A stretch of DNA of 64,000 nucleotides from Candidatus Gastranaerophilales bacterium (GCA_944322725.1 CALUPU010000001.1:248001-312000), one strand, 5' to 3'. Counted from the stretch's first letter, positions 54,163-62,843 are shown. The notes: a model not told the origin generated them from the sequence alone. A program made the numbers and translations.

Positions 54163-56637
54163 TTATTGTTCTTTTTCTTTTTTAGTTTCTTCAAGCTTTT
54201 TATCAAATATATCTTTGAAAGTATTTACAAGTTTTTGTGTCTCATAGCCATAGTTTCCTTGTTTAGAGTTATTAAATCTTTCAAAATAGAAACCAGCATT
54301 TGAATCGTGATGTCCAGTTCTCGACCCAGCCAATCCAGTAATAACGCCACAAAGCAATCCGCCAGCAAAGCCCTTACCAAACTGTTTCCAATCCCAATTG
54401 CTTGGTTGACAATACTGAAAACCTGCAGTCATTGATTCAATAGTTTCACTAATGCTTTCTTCTAAAATTTTGTCTATATCAGAAGAAGAAACCTGTACAC
54501 CTTCTGCCAGCAATGATGCTTTCATAGCAGCAGCAACTTTTTTCAATTGTGCTTTAGCCTGCTCAATCAACTGCGCAAGTGCATTTTTATCGTCTCTGTG
54601 TCCCTTTACGGTTACGGTTTTATTTCTGTCATAGTCATTGCCGATACTGTCTGCAATAACATTTTCAAAATCGTATGTAGCTTTAGACGGATCTAATTTT
54701 GCAGCGTGTTTTTCTTGAGAAACTTTATTAAAGTTATCAAGAAATGCATTAGTCAAAGCTTGCACATTATATGTGTATCTGCCTGATTTAGTACCTTTCT
54801 TACGTAAGAAGACAAAAGACATTTTATCAGTACCGACAGCATAATCAGATTTTCTTCCTTTAGCTGTTCTTTCAATATTGTTAGTAAATGAAGAAATAGT
54901 ATCATTTATAGCATCGTTAATGTACTTTTGGACTGTTGCTTCATCATATGCATCGCCATACTCAGCTTTTAATTCAGCTTTCAAAGATTCTGCTATCGCT
55001 TGCAAATCTTGTCTTGCAAGAGTTTGTATTTGAGCAAGAGATTCATCATTCTGCTTACCATAACTTGAAGTTCTGCTTGCTCCGGCTTGATAATCGCTGG
55101 CAATTGCACTGTTGTTTACAGTATTTTCTCTTGTTTGTCCAGTTACTTGAACAGGTCTAATATAATTGACAGCAGTGACAAGTTTATCACCGGAATTTGC
55201 ATCAAGCATTTTGGTCAGCAGTTCTTCTGCCTGTTTCTTTAGTTCTACTATTTCATCAGGGTCAGCAGACGCTTTTATTTTTGTAATTATTGTTTGAAGT
55301 GTTTTAAAGTCTGTTGTAGATTTATAATCAGAATTAAGTCCCTGGAGCAATCCGATATTTTCTACATCCGAAAGCATTTGTCTCATAATAAGATCTACAC
55401 CTGCCGCAACAATATCTGCTTTTTCTTTAGAAGCAATATTACCATTAGATTTAGCATCGTCAGTTATTTTAACAAGATTGTTATAACTGCTGTCAATACC
55501 ATCTGCAGATTTTGCTACACCATCTTGTACTCTTTGAAGTTCTGCATATTTCTCAGTCATAAAGTTGGAAAACTCTGCAACTAACTGAGCGTCAGTTAAC
55601 TCTGAAGAGCCGCCTTTTTCTGCAATTCTTGCAGCAAATTTAGATTTACACGCCTCAGCAAAAGCTTTTATTTCTGCTTTTTCATCATCACTCATATTCG
55701 CTGTAATTGCAGACTCTACCCAGACATCAGCAAGTTCATTTATCTTATTGTTAATTACAGCCTCTTCTTTTTCTTGAGCATATCCTTGAATTCCGTTAAC
55801 AACATTTGTTTTATTCAAACTGTCAAGAAATTTAGAAATACTGTTTTGTGCTTTTGTAAGCAATTGCTGAATTTTTATAGGGTCAGTTTCATTCTTAATT
55901 TCATTAATTGCATTAAGCGTTTCTTTATAATATCCGCTTTTTGTATAATTGGGACTGATTGACTGCATGAAATCTTTGTCAACTTCACCATTTAAAAGCA
56001 TTCCCATTAAATACTGCTCTGCTTTATTTTTAACCTGATTCCATTCGGAATTTGTAATGTTTTTATTTTCCATTGCAGTATTTGCAAAATTTAGCATTGA
56101 TTCATAATTTGTATCTACATTATTTTTATATCCATCCATAGATGCATTAACTGCATCGAGAGCATTTTTATTATCGGCAATAGCCTGTTCCATTTTTGCA
56201 GTAAAAGCATCTGCAACTTTACTCATATCATATGGTCCCTGAGGATTAGCCGCAATATATTCAGCAGCAAAATTAGCAGCTGAAGTCGAAATCAAAGACT
56301 GCATTCCTGATCTTTCTAAATCAGACAATTCCATATGTTCTGTCATATACTGTTCGATATATTCATCGGCAAGAATAGCAACATTAGATTTTAATTCCTC
56401 AGGTGTATTTGCCTTATCACTCATTCCGGCATTTTTTGCTGCTTGAGTAAGATTAGATGTGTTCTCACCAATAGAAACATCTCCTTCAGAATCTTGCCCA
56501 GCTAACCAAGACCATTTTGCCTTGACTTCCGATTCAGAGATCTTCTTGTCTCCATTTGTATCCAATTCAGCAATTTCTTCTGCTGACCAAGCTTTCATTG
56601 TGAAAGGGTTAAAATTTACGCCGTCTACCATTTGCAA
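54163..56637 (-). CDS. Unrecognised 824-aa helical protein with an N-terminal EF-hand-like loop
   Basis: It starts MQMVDGVNFNPFTMKAW. An EF-hand/dockerin-like calcium loop, ELDTNGDKKISESEVK, lies at about 24-39. The rest is long, charged, alpha-helical and repetitive: recurring phrases ADEYIEQYM/ADVWVESAI, ADIVAAGVDLIMRQML, and KQAEELLTKMLD near 470. Toward the C-terminus (about 740) a Gly-rich hydrophobic patch occurs (GFAGGLLCGVITGLAGSR). No signal peptide. The upstream 69-aa neighbour shares its NFNPF start and ribosome site. An exported or surface role is possible given calcium binding and the shared start motif, but unproven. AAGGAG precedes the ATG. Confidence 0.78.
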   Translation of the reverse strand: MQMVDGVNFNPFTMKAWSAEEIAELDTNGDKKISESEVKAKWSWLAGQDSEGDVSIGENTSNLTQAAKNAGMSDKANTPEELKSNVAILADEYIEQYMTEHMELSDLERSGMQSLISTSAANFAAEYIAANPQGPYDMSKVADAFTAKMEQAIADNKNALDAVNASMDGYKNNVDTNYESMLNFANTAMENKNITNSEWNQVKNKAEQYLMGMLLNGEVDKDFMQSISPNYTKSGYYKETLNAINEIKNETDPIKIQQLLTKAQNSISKFLDSLNKTNVVNGIQGYAQEKEEAVINNKINELADVWVESAITANMSDDEKAEIKAFAEACKSKFAARIAEKGGSSELTDAQLVAEFSNFMTEKYAELQRVQDGVAKSADGIDSSYNNLVKITDDAKSNGNIASKEKADIVAAGVDLIMRQMLSDVENIGLLQGLNSDYKSTTDFKTLQTIITKIKASADPDEIVELKKQAEELLTKMLDANSGDKLVTAVNYIRPVQVTGQTRENTVNNSAIASDYQAGASRTSSYGKQNDESLAQIQTLARQDLQAIAESLKAELKAEYGDAYDEATVQKYINDAINDTISSFTNNIERTAKGRKSDYAVGTDKMSFVFLRKKGTKSGRYTYNVQALTNAFLDNFNKVSQEKHAAKLDPSKATYDFENVIADSIGNDYDRNKTVTVKGHRDDKNALAQLIEQAKAQLKKVAAAMKASLLAEGVQVSSSDIDKILEESISETIESMTAGFQYCQPSNWDWKQFGKGFAGGLLCGVITGLAGSRTGHHDSNAGFYFERFNNSKQGNYGYETQKLVNTFKDIFDKKLEETKKEKEQ

Positions 56638-56670
56638 CTCCTTTTTGTTAATTTATACTTCCTTAAATAA

Positions 56671-56880
56671 TTAATTTTTGGGGATTTGTTTATTAAAATT
56701 AAAGTCAAGTTTATCAAGCATTACTTCGCCTTCATCATCCTGCCCCTGACTTATGTTTAAATCAACAGGTGATAAATCGATTTCTGGGAAGCGGAGGGAT
56801 TTTCTTCTATCCTGTATCTGTTCAAGACTTTCTGTACCTGAAATACCTTGAAACGGATTAAAATTAATTGGTCCAGTCAT
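56671..56880 (-). CDS. Small 69-aa protein sharing the NFNPF start motif
   Basis: The 69 residues start MTGPINFNPFQGISG and continue acidic and polar (DLSPVDLNISQGQDDEGEVM), with no cysteine or membrane helix. It shares an N-terminal (I/V)NFNPF motif and an almost identical ribosome-site region (AAAAGGAGTT) with the 824-aa gene 33 bases downstream. Perhaps a chaperone, adaptor or cognate subunit. It is first in this two-gene unit, behind a candidate sigma-28 promoter. Not recognised. Confidence 0.65.
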   Translation of the reverse strand: MTGPINFNPFQGISGTESLEQIQDRRKSLRFPEIDLSPVDLNISQGQDDEGEVMLDKLDFNFNKQIPKN

Positions 56881-56912
56881 TTCAAACTCCTTTTATTGTC
56901 CCTGTAAAATAC

Positions 56913-56939
56913 ACTTCGACAATTTAAGAAAAAACTTTA
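56913..56939 (-). promoter_or_regulatory. Candidate sigma-28 (flagellar) promoter
   Basis: On the minus strand TAAAGTTT (56932-56939), 11 bases, GTCGAAGT (56913-56920). The -35 equals the enteric FliA consensus in all eight positions and the spacing is exact. The -10 matches GCCGATAA in four of eight. About 33 bases to the ATG at 56880. Confidence 0.35.
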
Positions 56940-56987
56940 GAGAAATTATTAATTCAAAACTAAATGCGACTTGCCATATAACGCTAT

Positions 56988-57011
56988 AAACCTTAATACG
57001 AAAGGTTTTTT
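56988..57011 (+). terminator. Hairpin in the divergent gap 56881-57144
   Basis: AAACCTT (56988-56994) pairs with AAGGTTT (57002-57008), followed by TTT. It lies between divergent genes, so it may end a short leader RNA or be part of a control region. Confidence 0.35.
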
Positions 57012-57086
57012 AACCACCCTATCATATATTTACATTTCGTAACAAAGAAAAGATGTTAATATTACTTAACAAAAACTTCGAAATTT

Positions 57087-57110
57087 AGCATTTATTTTGA
57101 CCTAAATGCG
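57087..57110 (+). promoter_or_regulatory. Operator-like palindrome upstream of the 271-aa gene
   Basis: GCATTTA (57088-57094) and TAAATGC (57103-57109) form a perfect inverted repeat around TTTTGACC, which contains a -35-like TTGACC (57097-57102). A direct copy of CTAAATGCG lies at 56960-56968. A repressor site over a promoter is a reasonable reading. Confidence 0.35.
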
Positions 57111-57144
57111 TTTATATATTTAAGGAAAAGTGTAAGGTGAAAGT

Positions 57145-57960
57145 ATGCAAAATTATCCGATAGGTTATCAACAAATACCGGCAACAACACAGTGTCAGAC
57201 TCAGACATTGAATACTCAACCGTGCACATCTGCAACCGGAGCAACTTTTAATATCGGAACAAACACTCCCGGAGCAATTCCTGTAAACGGAAACAGCGGA
57301 GCAAGCGGTGTAACTATCAATATAATGGGAGCAAATGTAAATCCTAACGGAGCAAATATAAATAATACATATAATACAACAGGACTCCCCGGACAAGCTT
57401 ATGACAAAACATACTACACAATGCCCTCTCCTGCAGGTAATCAAAACGGAACACCTACAGTACCCGTAGGCGCATCAAGTTTGAGCGAATCCAGAGAAAC
57501 AAAAGAAACTGAAGAAAAAAGCAAAGCAAAAAAAGAAATTGTATTATTAACGGATGAATACATAAAAACACTTGAAAATTATATTAGAAATGACAACCCG
57601 GATATTAAACTGATGGGTGCAAAAGAGCTTATGAAAAGGTTCAGGGAAGATAAATCCAGAAAAAATGACCCTGCTTTAACAGCGTTATTAAATCTGACAT
57701 TGCAAAGTAAATACTCTAATGTAAAAATGGTTGGTATGGGCATTTTACAAAACGGATGGGCACAGGGAGATGCAATGACCCAACAGCTTCTTGCGCAGAT
57801 TCAGCAGGACAGCAAATCAGGATACGGACTTGATGCACTGGATGCAGCACAGGCAGCATTGAAAACAGCAGGTCAAACAGTGGAAGTAGAAGATCCCAAC
57901 CCGCCAAAAGAAAAAACAAAGAAGAAAGTAGAAAAATTCGACAGGTCTAAGTATGAATAA
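57145..57960 (+). CDS. Unrecognised 271-aa protein with HEAT-like C-half
   Basis: The N-terminal ~115 residues are low complexity: Thr/Asn/Gly/Gln-rich, with recurring GANVNP/GANINN-type phrases. A charged region (ESRETKETEEKSKAKKEIV) leads to helical repeats (about 135-235) with DNPDIKLMGAKELMKRFRED and YSNVKMVGMGILQNGWAQG, resembling HEAT/ARM units. It ends in a Lys-rich tail. No signal peptide. It overlaps the next gene by eight bases, so the two are coupled. Function unknown. Confidence 0.75.
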   Translation: MQNYPIGYQQIPATTQCQTQTLNTQPCTSATGATFNIGTNTPGAIPVNGNSGASGVTINIMGANVNPNGANINNTYNTTGLPGQAYDKTYYTMPSPAGNQNGTPTVPVGASSLSESRETKETEEKSKAKKEIVLLTDEYIKTLENYIRNDNPDIKLMGAKELMKRFREDKSRKNDPALTALLNLTLQSKYSNVKMVGMGILQNGWAQGDAMTQQLLAQIQQDSKSGYGLDALDAAQAALKTAGQTVEVEDPNPPKEKTKKKVEKFDRSKYE

Positions 57961-58390
57961 ATGGAACATAGCATCTAAAATAGCAGGCGGACTCACAGCA
58001 GGTATTGTGCTGTATAACGCACATGATGTAGGCAAAAAAACATCAGCTGAACATATTAAACATTCTTCGGCAGAAAGATTAACGGATATATATATGCGTT
58101 CAAGAAGAATGGAAGACCTTAATGAAACAACAAGCAAATTAAAAGATTTTTATTTCAGAAGCAATGCTGATTGGAATCTGCCTGATAAATTTAATGCAGT
58201 AACAGGATATATATCAGGCGCTTTTAAACAAATGGCAAGTGATGTAATTCCAGCTATCCTCGCAACAGGTGCTCTTTTATCCAAAAAAGGAGCAAAATGG
58301 TTTGGAGCAGGTCTCGGTATTTACGCCATAAAATATCTTATTTGCGATGTTCTGGATTTTGGCAGACCGAATCATTTAAAATCCCATTAG
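57953..58390 (+). CDS. Unrecognised 145-aa protein with membrane-type segments
   Basis: Starts inside the end of the preceding gene. A hydrophobic stretch near residues 8-22 (ASKIAGGLTAGIVLYNA) and another near 90-125 (VIPAILATGALLSKKG, WFGAGLGIYAIKYLI) suggest two membrane helices; the middle is charged. No family recognised. Its 3' end overlaps the end of the convergent 5-formyl-THF cyclo-ligase gene by 53 bases, so both C-termini share DNA. Confidence 0.7.
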   Translation: MNKWNIASKIAGGLTAGIVLYNAHDVGKKTSAEHIKHSSAERLTDIYMRSRRMEDLNETTSKLKDFYFRSNADWNLPDKFNAVTGYISGAFKQMASDVIPAILATGALLSKKGAKWFGAGLGIYAIKYLICDVLDFGRPNHLKSH

Positions 58391-58928
58391 TTTTAATTAT
58401 GTTATTCTCTGTTATCAGGTAATCGCAGCTTTTATCGTGCGGTTCAGTTGTCACAGAATCAAAGACCAATTGTGATGAAACAGGAATAACCTTTACACAG
58501 GCAGAAGAAATATGTTCTAAAAATCTGTCATAAAAACCTTTTCCATAACCAAGACGAAAACCTTTTATATCAGCAGCAAGAGCAGGTACAAAAATCATGT
58601 CAATTAAACTGTAATCCTCAAGTTTTTCACCTTGAGGTTCTTTTATACCAAAGCTGCCTGTTATAAAATCTTTTGTTTTATCATATATAACAGGATACAT
58701 TGTTTCGCCTTCCACATGTGGGAATAAAAATGTTTTCGACTTATCTTCGAGCAGTTGCAGCAAAGAATACTCCGAACCTATTGGATAAAAAAGCATAACA
58801 TTTTTACATTGCTTGTACAAATCCCAATTCAGAATATTCTTAACAATGGCATTAGAACAGCGATGTACATCAATGTTCTTTCTTATCAGCTTTGCATTTT
58901 TTCGAAGAATATCTTTCACTCTATTCAT
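58338..58928 (-). CDS. 5-formyltetrahydrofolate cyclo-ligase
   Basis: 196 residues. Converts 5-formyl-THF to 5,10-methenyl-THF using ATP. Family motifs: basic N-terminal helix (RKNAKLIRKN), FLFPHVEGETMYPVIY, and the signature RLGYGKGFYDRFL (about 125-137), with VPALAAD before it. Normal size. There is no Shine-Dalgarno. Two TATAAT boxes lie 5-17 bases upstream of the ATG, so the mRNA may be leaderless. The tail overlaps the convergent gene by 53 bases. Confidence 0.93.
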   Translation of the reverse strand: MNRVKDILRKNAKLIRKNIDVHRCSNAIVKNILNWDLYKQCKNVMLFYPIGSEYSLLQLLEDKSKTFLFPHVEGETMYPVIYDKTKDFITGSFGIKEPQGEKLEDYSLIDMIFVPALAADIKGFRLGYGKGFYDRFLEHISSACVKVIPVSSQLVFDSVTTEPHDKSCDYLITENNIIKTNGILNDSVCQNPEHRK

Positions 58929-58974
58929 AACAATTATAAATTATACTCTAATATTAGACAGATGATTATTTTTC

Positions 58975-59003
58975 TTTACACATATGTAATTTAACATTAT
59001 AAT
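58975..59003 (+). promoter_or_regulatory. Candidate promoter of the XRE regulator gene
   Basis: TTTACA (58975-58980), 17 bases, perfect TATAAT (58998-59003). A strong match. Confidence 0.6.
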
Positions 59004-59026
59004 AAAATAGACTGACATTATAAAAC

Positions 59027-59383
59027 ATGTATATGAACAGAAAAGACTTAAGTAAAAAACTTAAAATAGCTAGAATCGAGTCAGGGTTAAAACAAGAAGA
59101 AATAGCAGAGTTAATGAATCTGCCTATTTCAGGTATTTCCGTTATCGAAAAAGGAACCAGAAAAGTTGATGTAATCGAATTGATAAAATTCGCACAGTAT
59201 TACAACAAACCTGTTGAATGGTTCTTTTACAGTGATGAGCATACCGACAGCAGACGCTGGTATGACAAGGACGCCAAATTATCAGAAGCAATTAATTTGC
59301 TGCAAAAAGCACCAATCAAGTACCAAAAAAGTTGTGCTTGTGCAATAATAGGGTTCTTGAAAGAAAGCGGACTGATAAAGTAA
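59027..59383 (+). CDS. XRE-family helix-turn-helix regulator
   Basis: 118 residues. A Cro/CI-type HTH at about 8-62 shows LKIARIESGLKQEEIAELM (helix 2-3) and ISGISVIEKGTRKVDVIELI. The ATG at 59033 is an alternative start. The C-terminal 45 residues (DSRRWYDKDAKLSEAINLLQ) are helical and may dimerise or sense a ligand. Its stop overlaps the next gene's start (TAATG), so regulation of the corrinoid gene by the regulator is likely. Confidence 0.9.
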   Translation: MYMNRKDLSKKLKIARIESGLKQEEIAELMNLPISGISVIEKGTRKVDVIELIKFAQYYNKPVEWFFYSDEHTDSRRWYDKDAKLSEAINLLQKAPIKYQKSCACAIIGFLKESGLIK

Positions 59384-59964
59384 TGAACAACACACCTGAT
59401 AATAACAAGTTATATAATCCCGAGTTTTCAAAACACGGGTATATACAGGTTTATACAGGTAACGGAAAAGGTAAAACAACCGCGTCTTTAGGGCTGGCAA
59501 TGAGAGCTTTAGGCAGAGGCTGGAAAGTTCTTATTGTAATGTTTACAAAAGGCGGGAATGACTACGGCGAATTGATTTCTTTTGCCAGATTGTGTCCTGA
59601 TATGAAAGACAATGTTAAAATTATCCAGGCAGGTCTGGACAGGATTGTTTATGCAGCAAATTTGTCCGAAGATGATAAAATACAGGCACAAAAAGGATGG
59701 CAGACAGCAAAAGAAGCCATAAAAAATGATGAATACCAGCTTATTATCCTTGACGAGGCAAATATCGCTCTTGATTTAAATCTTATAGATTTAGAGGACA
59801 TGCTGGAGGTTCTGAAAAACAAACCGGAAGAAATGGAAATTGTACTAACCGGCAGAAATGCAAAACAGCAAATAATAGATATTGCGCACCTCGTATCGGA
59901 AATCAAACCCGTAAAACATTACTGGGACAAGGGAATCAAAGCAAGAAAAGGTATAGAATTTTAA
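59383..59964 (+). CDS. Corrinoid adenosyltransferase (CobO/CobA/BtuR family)
   Basis: 193 residues from the ATG at 59383, which overlaps the XRE stop; a longer in-frame extension lies inside the XRE gene and is unlikely. P-loop GNGKGKTT at 26-33. Further motifs are VLIVMFTKGG, ILDEANIALDLNLID (Walker B) and VLTGRNAKQQIIDIAHLVSEI. It transfers adenosyl from ATP to cob(I)alamin in cobalamin synthesis or salvage. No other cobalamin gene is adjacent. Confidence 0.9.
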   Translation: MNNTPDNNKLYNPEFSKHGYIQVYTGNGKGKTTASLGLAMRALGRGWKVLIVMFTKGGNDYGELISFARLCPDMKDNVKIIQAGLDRIVYAANLSEDDKIQAQKGWQTAKEAIKNDEYQLIILDEANIALDLNLIDLEDMLEVLKNKPEEMEIVLTGRNAKQQIIDIAHLVSEIKPVKHYWDKGIKARKGIEF

Positions 59965-59984
59965 ATATAAAGAAAGTGCCGGAT

Positions 59985-60012
59985 TAAAAAAATTATTGAT
60001 ATTTTCCGATAT
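59985..60012 (+). promoter_or_regulatory. Candidate sigma-28-like promoter upstream of the 84-aa gene
   Basis: TAAA (59985-59988), 17 bases, CCGATAT (60006-60012). One base longer than the usual spacing, with six of seven -10 bases matching CCGATAA. It lies upstream of a series of genes that includes fliS. Confidence 0.35.
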
Positions 60013-60056
60013 TTGCAATAAATTATATAAATAGAGGATTTAAGGAGAAATAAACT

Positions 60057-60311
60057 ATGGCACAACAATTTCCACCGCAGCAGTATAAAACAAGACTTGC
60101 TTTACTGGTATTTTTAAAAGGTGCCTCGGCTCCAATGGTTCTTTACTTTGAGGATCCGAAAGCCGTATTTGACGAAATACTTCCTCTAATAAGAACTCAG
60201 GGTGCAGTAGGAAAACTTATTGAAAAAGAACCGACAGGCCCTATCAAAAAAGTTGCAATAATGTCAAACCAAATTGCATCAATTGCTCTTCAGGAAGAAG
60301 TTTGTCAGTAA
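60057..60311 (+). CDS. Unrecognised 84-aa conserved-looking protein
   Basis: 84 residues, small alpha/beta: YKTRLALLVFLKGASAPMVL, DPKAVFDEILPLIRTQGA and a C-terminal strand with KKVAIMSNQIASIAL. Strong AAGGAG before the ATG. No family recognised. It is first in a run that leads to the 636-aa unknown, fliS and a FliT-like gene, with a sigma-28-like motif upstream, so a flagellar link is plausible. Confidence 0.72.
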   Translation: MAQQFPPQQYKTRLALLVFLKGASAPMVLYFEDPKAVFDEILPLIRTQGAVGKLIEKEPTGPIKKVAIMSNQIASIALQEEVCQ

Positions 60312-60341
60312 AATTTTAAAGAATCGGATTTTGGTAGGTTA

Positions 60342-62252
60342 ATGAAATTAGTTGAAATAAAAAACAGTTTAGCAAAATTCTATTATAAACCTGTGGAATT
60401 TCCGCTGGTTATTTCAGATTTTTTGACAGTTAATGACGGTAACAAGAAAATACTCTCACAGGTTGTATCGATTGAATCAACAAGTAAAACCGATACCAAT
60501 TGCGCAATATTAAAATTTTCTCTTGACATAAACGAAGATAATACCTTTGCAGCATACGGCGGATATACACCTGCACTTGATGCAGATGTTCAAAAAGCAT
60601 CCGAGAATTTATTAAAATCCGTCTTTTCAGGAAGTTCTAAAGCTATATATATAGGCAATTTAACAAATTCTTCACAAATGCCTCTTAATACGGATTCAAG
60701 TGTACTGGAAGATTTTTTATATATTCAGTCCGATATATTTGAAGAAACACAGAATATTTTTTCCAAAATTTGTCAGTTTAATGCAGCCGGAACAAAAAAA
60801 TCGCTCATAATCGATTTCAAAAATATTTCGGACTATCCCAATGCCTGTGTTGCAGAACTAGGTAAGGAATTTAAACTGCCTGTCGATAATGATACTCTCA
60901 ATTATATATATGAATATGATTTAACAGGATTGACAGTTGAACAAAAAACAATTGTCCAGGATATTATTCTCGAAATTCAAGATTACATCAATACTCTTGA
61001 ATCAAAATTTATTCCATTTGATACTCTGCTTGAGGTTGTTAATGACATCTATGCAACAGATAAATCAACAGGTATCATTCTTTTAAGAAATAAACTTTTA
61101 AAATATAAACAACTCAATATTTTTGCATCAAAGGCAGAGGAAGTTCTCTATCTGGACAAATGCATGAGCGCTAACAGCCTTACTGTTTTAAATCTTGCAA
61201 ATACAGCTGTTAACTGGCAGAAACAGGCAATAGAATTTGTTCTCAATAACACTGATATGGATTTTTATCTGTTTGCAAGTATTGATGATAACAACATAAC
61301 AAAAGAAATTTTGAACAAGATTTATAAAAATAAAAATATAAAACCGATTCTTGCTTCAGCTTATGATTGTGTATTCTGCGCCCAATTAAAATCGTTTGCA
61401 AAGAATCTTATTCTTTTCAAACCAAATGAACAGCAAAAATCATATGCAACATACAATTCATTCCTTATGAAGCTTGCACCAAAAGAATTTGTTCTGTCAG
61501 GACAAGCAACATTCTATACACCTTTGATAGTAAAGGAATTTACAGACAATGTTAAATTAACTGAAACAGATACGCCAGCGCCTGTTAAGTCACAGAAAAC
61601 TCCTGAAATTGTGAACATCATGGATGAAACACAAATTCTTGACAACAGTATAGAAATCGAACCGCTAGAACCTACAGTAGAAGACGAAATATCTAAGGAT
61701 GTTGACCAGATATTTTATGCACAGCCTGCACCTGTAGAGGAAGTACCTGCTCTTGAAGATGGAGATATACAAATAAATTATAATGATATGTTTTCAGATG
61801 CGGATTTGGATCTTCTTGACAATATTAATGAAGAACAACAAGCTGTCGACAATCAGCAGATTACTGAGAGCGGAACTCTCGATATTGGAATGCCCCCATT
61901 GATGGTGGAAGACGAAGCACTTCCTGCATTAGAAGAAGCCGATACGGGATTTGATGCATTTAATGAAACAGAACAGACAGAATCATCTCCCCAACAGCAG
62001 GAAATATTGGAAAATATTACAGAAAATGCATCATTGCCGGGTATACCGATTTATAAAGCAGATGAAAACACACAGGCTTCTGATGATAAAATACAAATAT
62101 CTGAAGGAAACATTGTTTATCACGAAAAATACGGCAAGGGTGTAGTTGAAGAACTTTTTAACTATGGAAAAAGGACTCTTTGCTCCATACAATTTGACAA
62201 TGTAGGAAGACGCCTTTTAGACCCCAATCTGGCTGACTTGAAACAGATGTAG
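60342..62252 (+). CDS. Unrecognised 636-aa protein with a C-terminal KOW/Tudor-like tail
   Basis: The N-terminal ~400 residues are alpha/beta. They include hydrophobic strands followed by acidic residues (DFYLFASIDDNN, LILFKPNEQQKSYATYN) and faintly recall HerA/FtsK-type ATPase cores, but I see no Walker A. Residues 405-590 are acidic and disordered (EIEPLEPTVEDEISKDVDQ and similar). The last 50 residues, VYHEKYGKGVVEELFNYGK to DLKQM, match the small SH3/Tudor-like module found at the C-terminus of UvrD/PcrA-type proteins. No signal peptide. It lies 94 bases upstream of fliS. Function unknown. Confidence 0.75.
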   Translation: MKLVEIKNSLAKFYYKPVEFPLVISDFLTVNDGNKKILSQVVSIESTSKTDTNCAILKFSLDINEDNTFAAYGGYTPALDADVQKASENLLKSVFSGSSKAIYIGNLTNSSQMPLNTDSSVLEDFLYIQSDIFEETQNIFSKICQFNAAGTKKSLIIDFKNISDYPNACVAELGKEFKLPVDNDTLNYIYEYDLTGLTVEQKTIVQDIILEIQDYINTLESKFIPFDTLLEVVNDIYATDKSTGIILLRNKLLKYKQLNIFASKAEEVLYLDKCMSANSLTVLNLANTAVNWQKQAIEFVLNNTDMDFYLFASIDDNNITKEILNKIYKNKNIKPILASAYDCVFCAQLKSFAKNLILFKPNEQQKSYATYNSFLMKLAPKEFVLSGQATFYTPLIVKEFTDNVKLTETDTPAPVKSQKTPEIVNIMDETQILDNSIEIEPLEPTVEDEISKDVDQIFYAQPAPVEEVPALEDGDIQINYNDMFSDADLDLLDNINEEQQAVDNQQITESGTLDIGMPPLMVEDEALPALEEADTGFDAFNETEQTESSPQQQEILENITENASLPGIPIYKADENTQASDDKIQISEGNIVYHEKYGKGVVEELFNYGKRTLCSIQFDNVGRRLLDPNLADLKQM

Positions 62253-62346
62253 ACTACTGCATTCATACCATTTGAGCGGTGTTTTATGGACTTCTTTTTT
62301 GTATTATGCTAAATTTATAATAGAAGAAAGAGATTAAAAGGCTGCC

Positions 62347-62841
62347 ATGAATCCTTATTTAAAGCAATACAGACAAACACAAATCGACACAACACCAAAA
62401 GAACAGATTCTTTTAATGTTATATGACGGTGCAGTGAGATTTTTGCATCAGGCAAAAGCCGGATTTGCAGAAAAAGATATTGAAAAAATCCATAATAACC
62501 TGATAAAAGTCCAAAATATCATTACTGAGTTTGAAGCAACGCTTGACATGGAAACAGGCGGTGAATTTGCGAAGAATCTCTACTCTTTATATGAGTTTAT
62601 GAGCAGACAGCTGACAATTGCAAATATAAGAAAAGATGAAGCCGCTCTGGAAATTGTTATAAAACATATGACAGAACTAAGAGATACCTGGAGAGAAGCT
62701 GTAAAAAGATTTAAAGCAGCAGGCAATTCTCTTAATGAAAATACGGTAGATAACTATAACTCTCAGAACACGAACCTATATCAAACTGAAGACACTGAAG
62801 AAGAAGATGAAGATGACGAAAATATGGGAGAGTATATTTAA
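62347..62841 (+). CDS. fliS: Flagellar export chaperone FliS
   Basis: 164 residues; the core FliS domain (1-125) has NPYLKQYRQTQIDTTPKEQI, LLMLYDGAVRFLHQA and the helical ELRDTWREAVKR. It binds the flagellin C-terminus and prevents premature polymerisation. A 40-residue acidic tail (TEDTEEEDEDDENMGE) is unusual. The next gene starts two bases after its stop, the common fliS-fliT layout. The usual fliD neighbour is elsewhere in this window (27-45 kb). Confidence 0.94.
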   Translation: MNPYLKQYRQTQIDTTPKEQILLMLYDGAVRFLHQAKAGFAEKDIEKIHNNLIKVQNIITEFEATLDMETGGEFAKNLYSLYEFMSRQLTIANIRKDEAALEIVIKHMTELRDTWREAVKRFKAAGNSLNENTVDNYNSQNTNLYQTEDTEEEDEDDENMGEYI

Positions 62842-62843
62842 GA

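Noticed and set aside
59332-59382. Longer N-terminus of the corrinoid adenosyltransferase
   Set aside because: It lies inside the XRE gene, has no ribosome site, and the family begins near the ATG at 59383.
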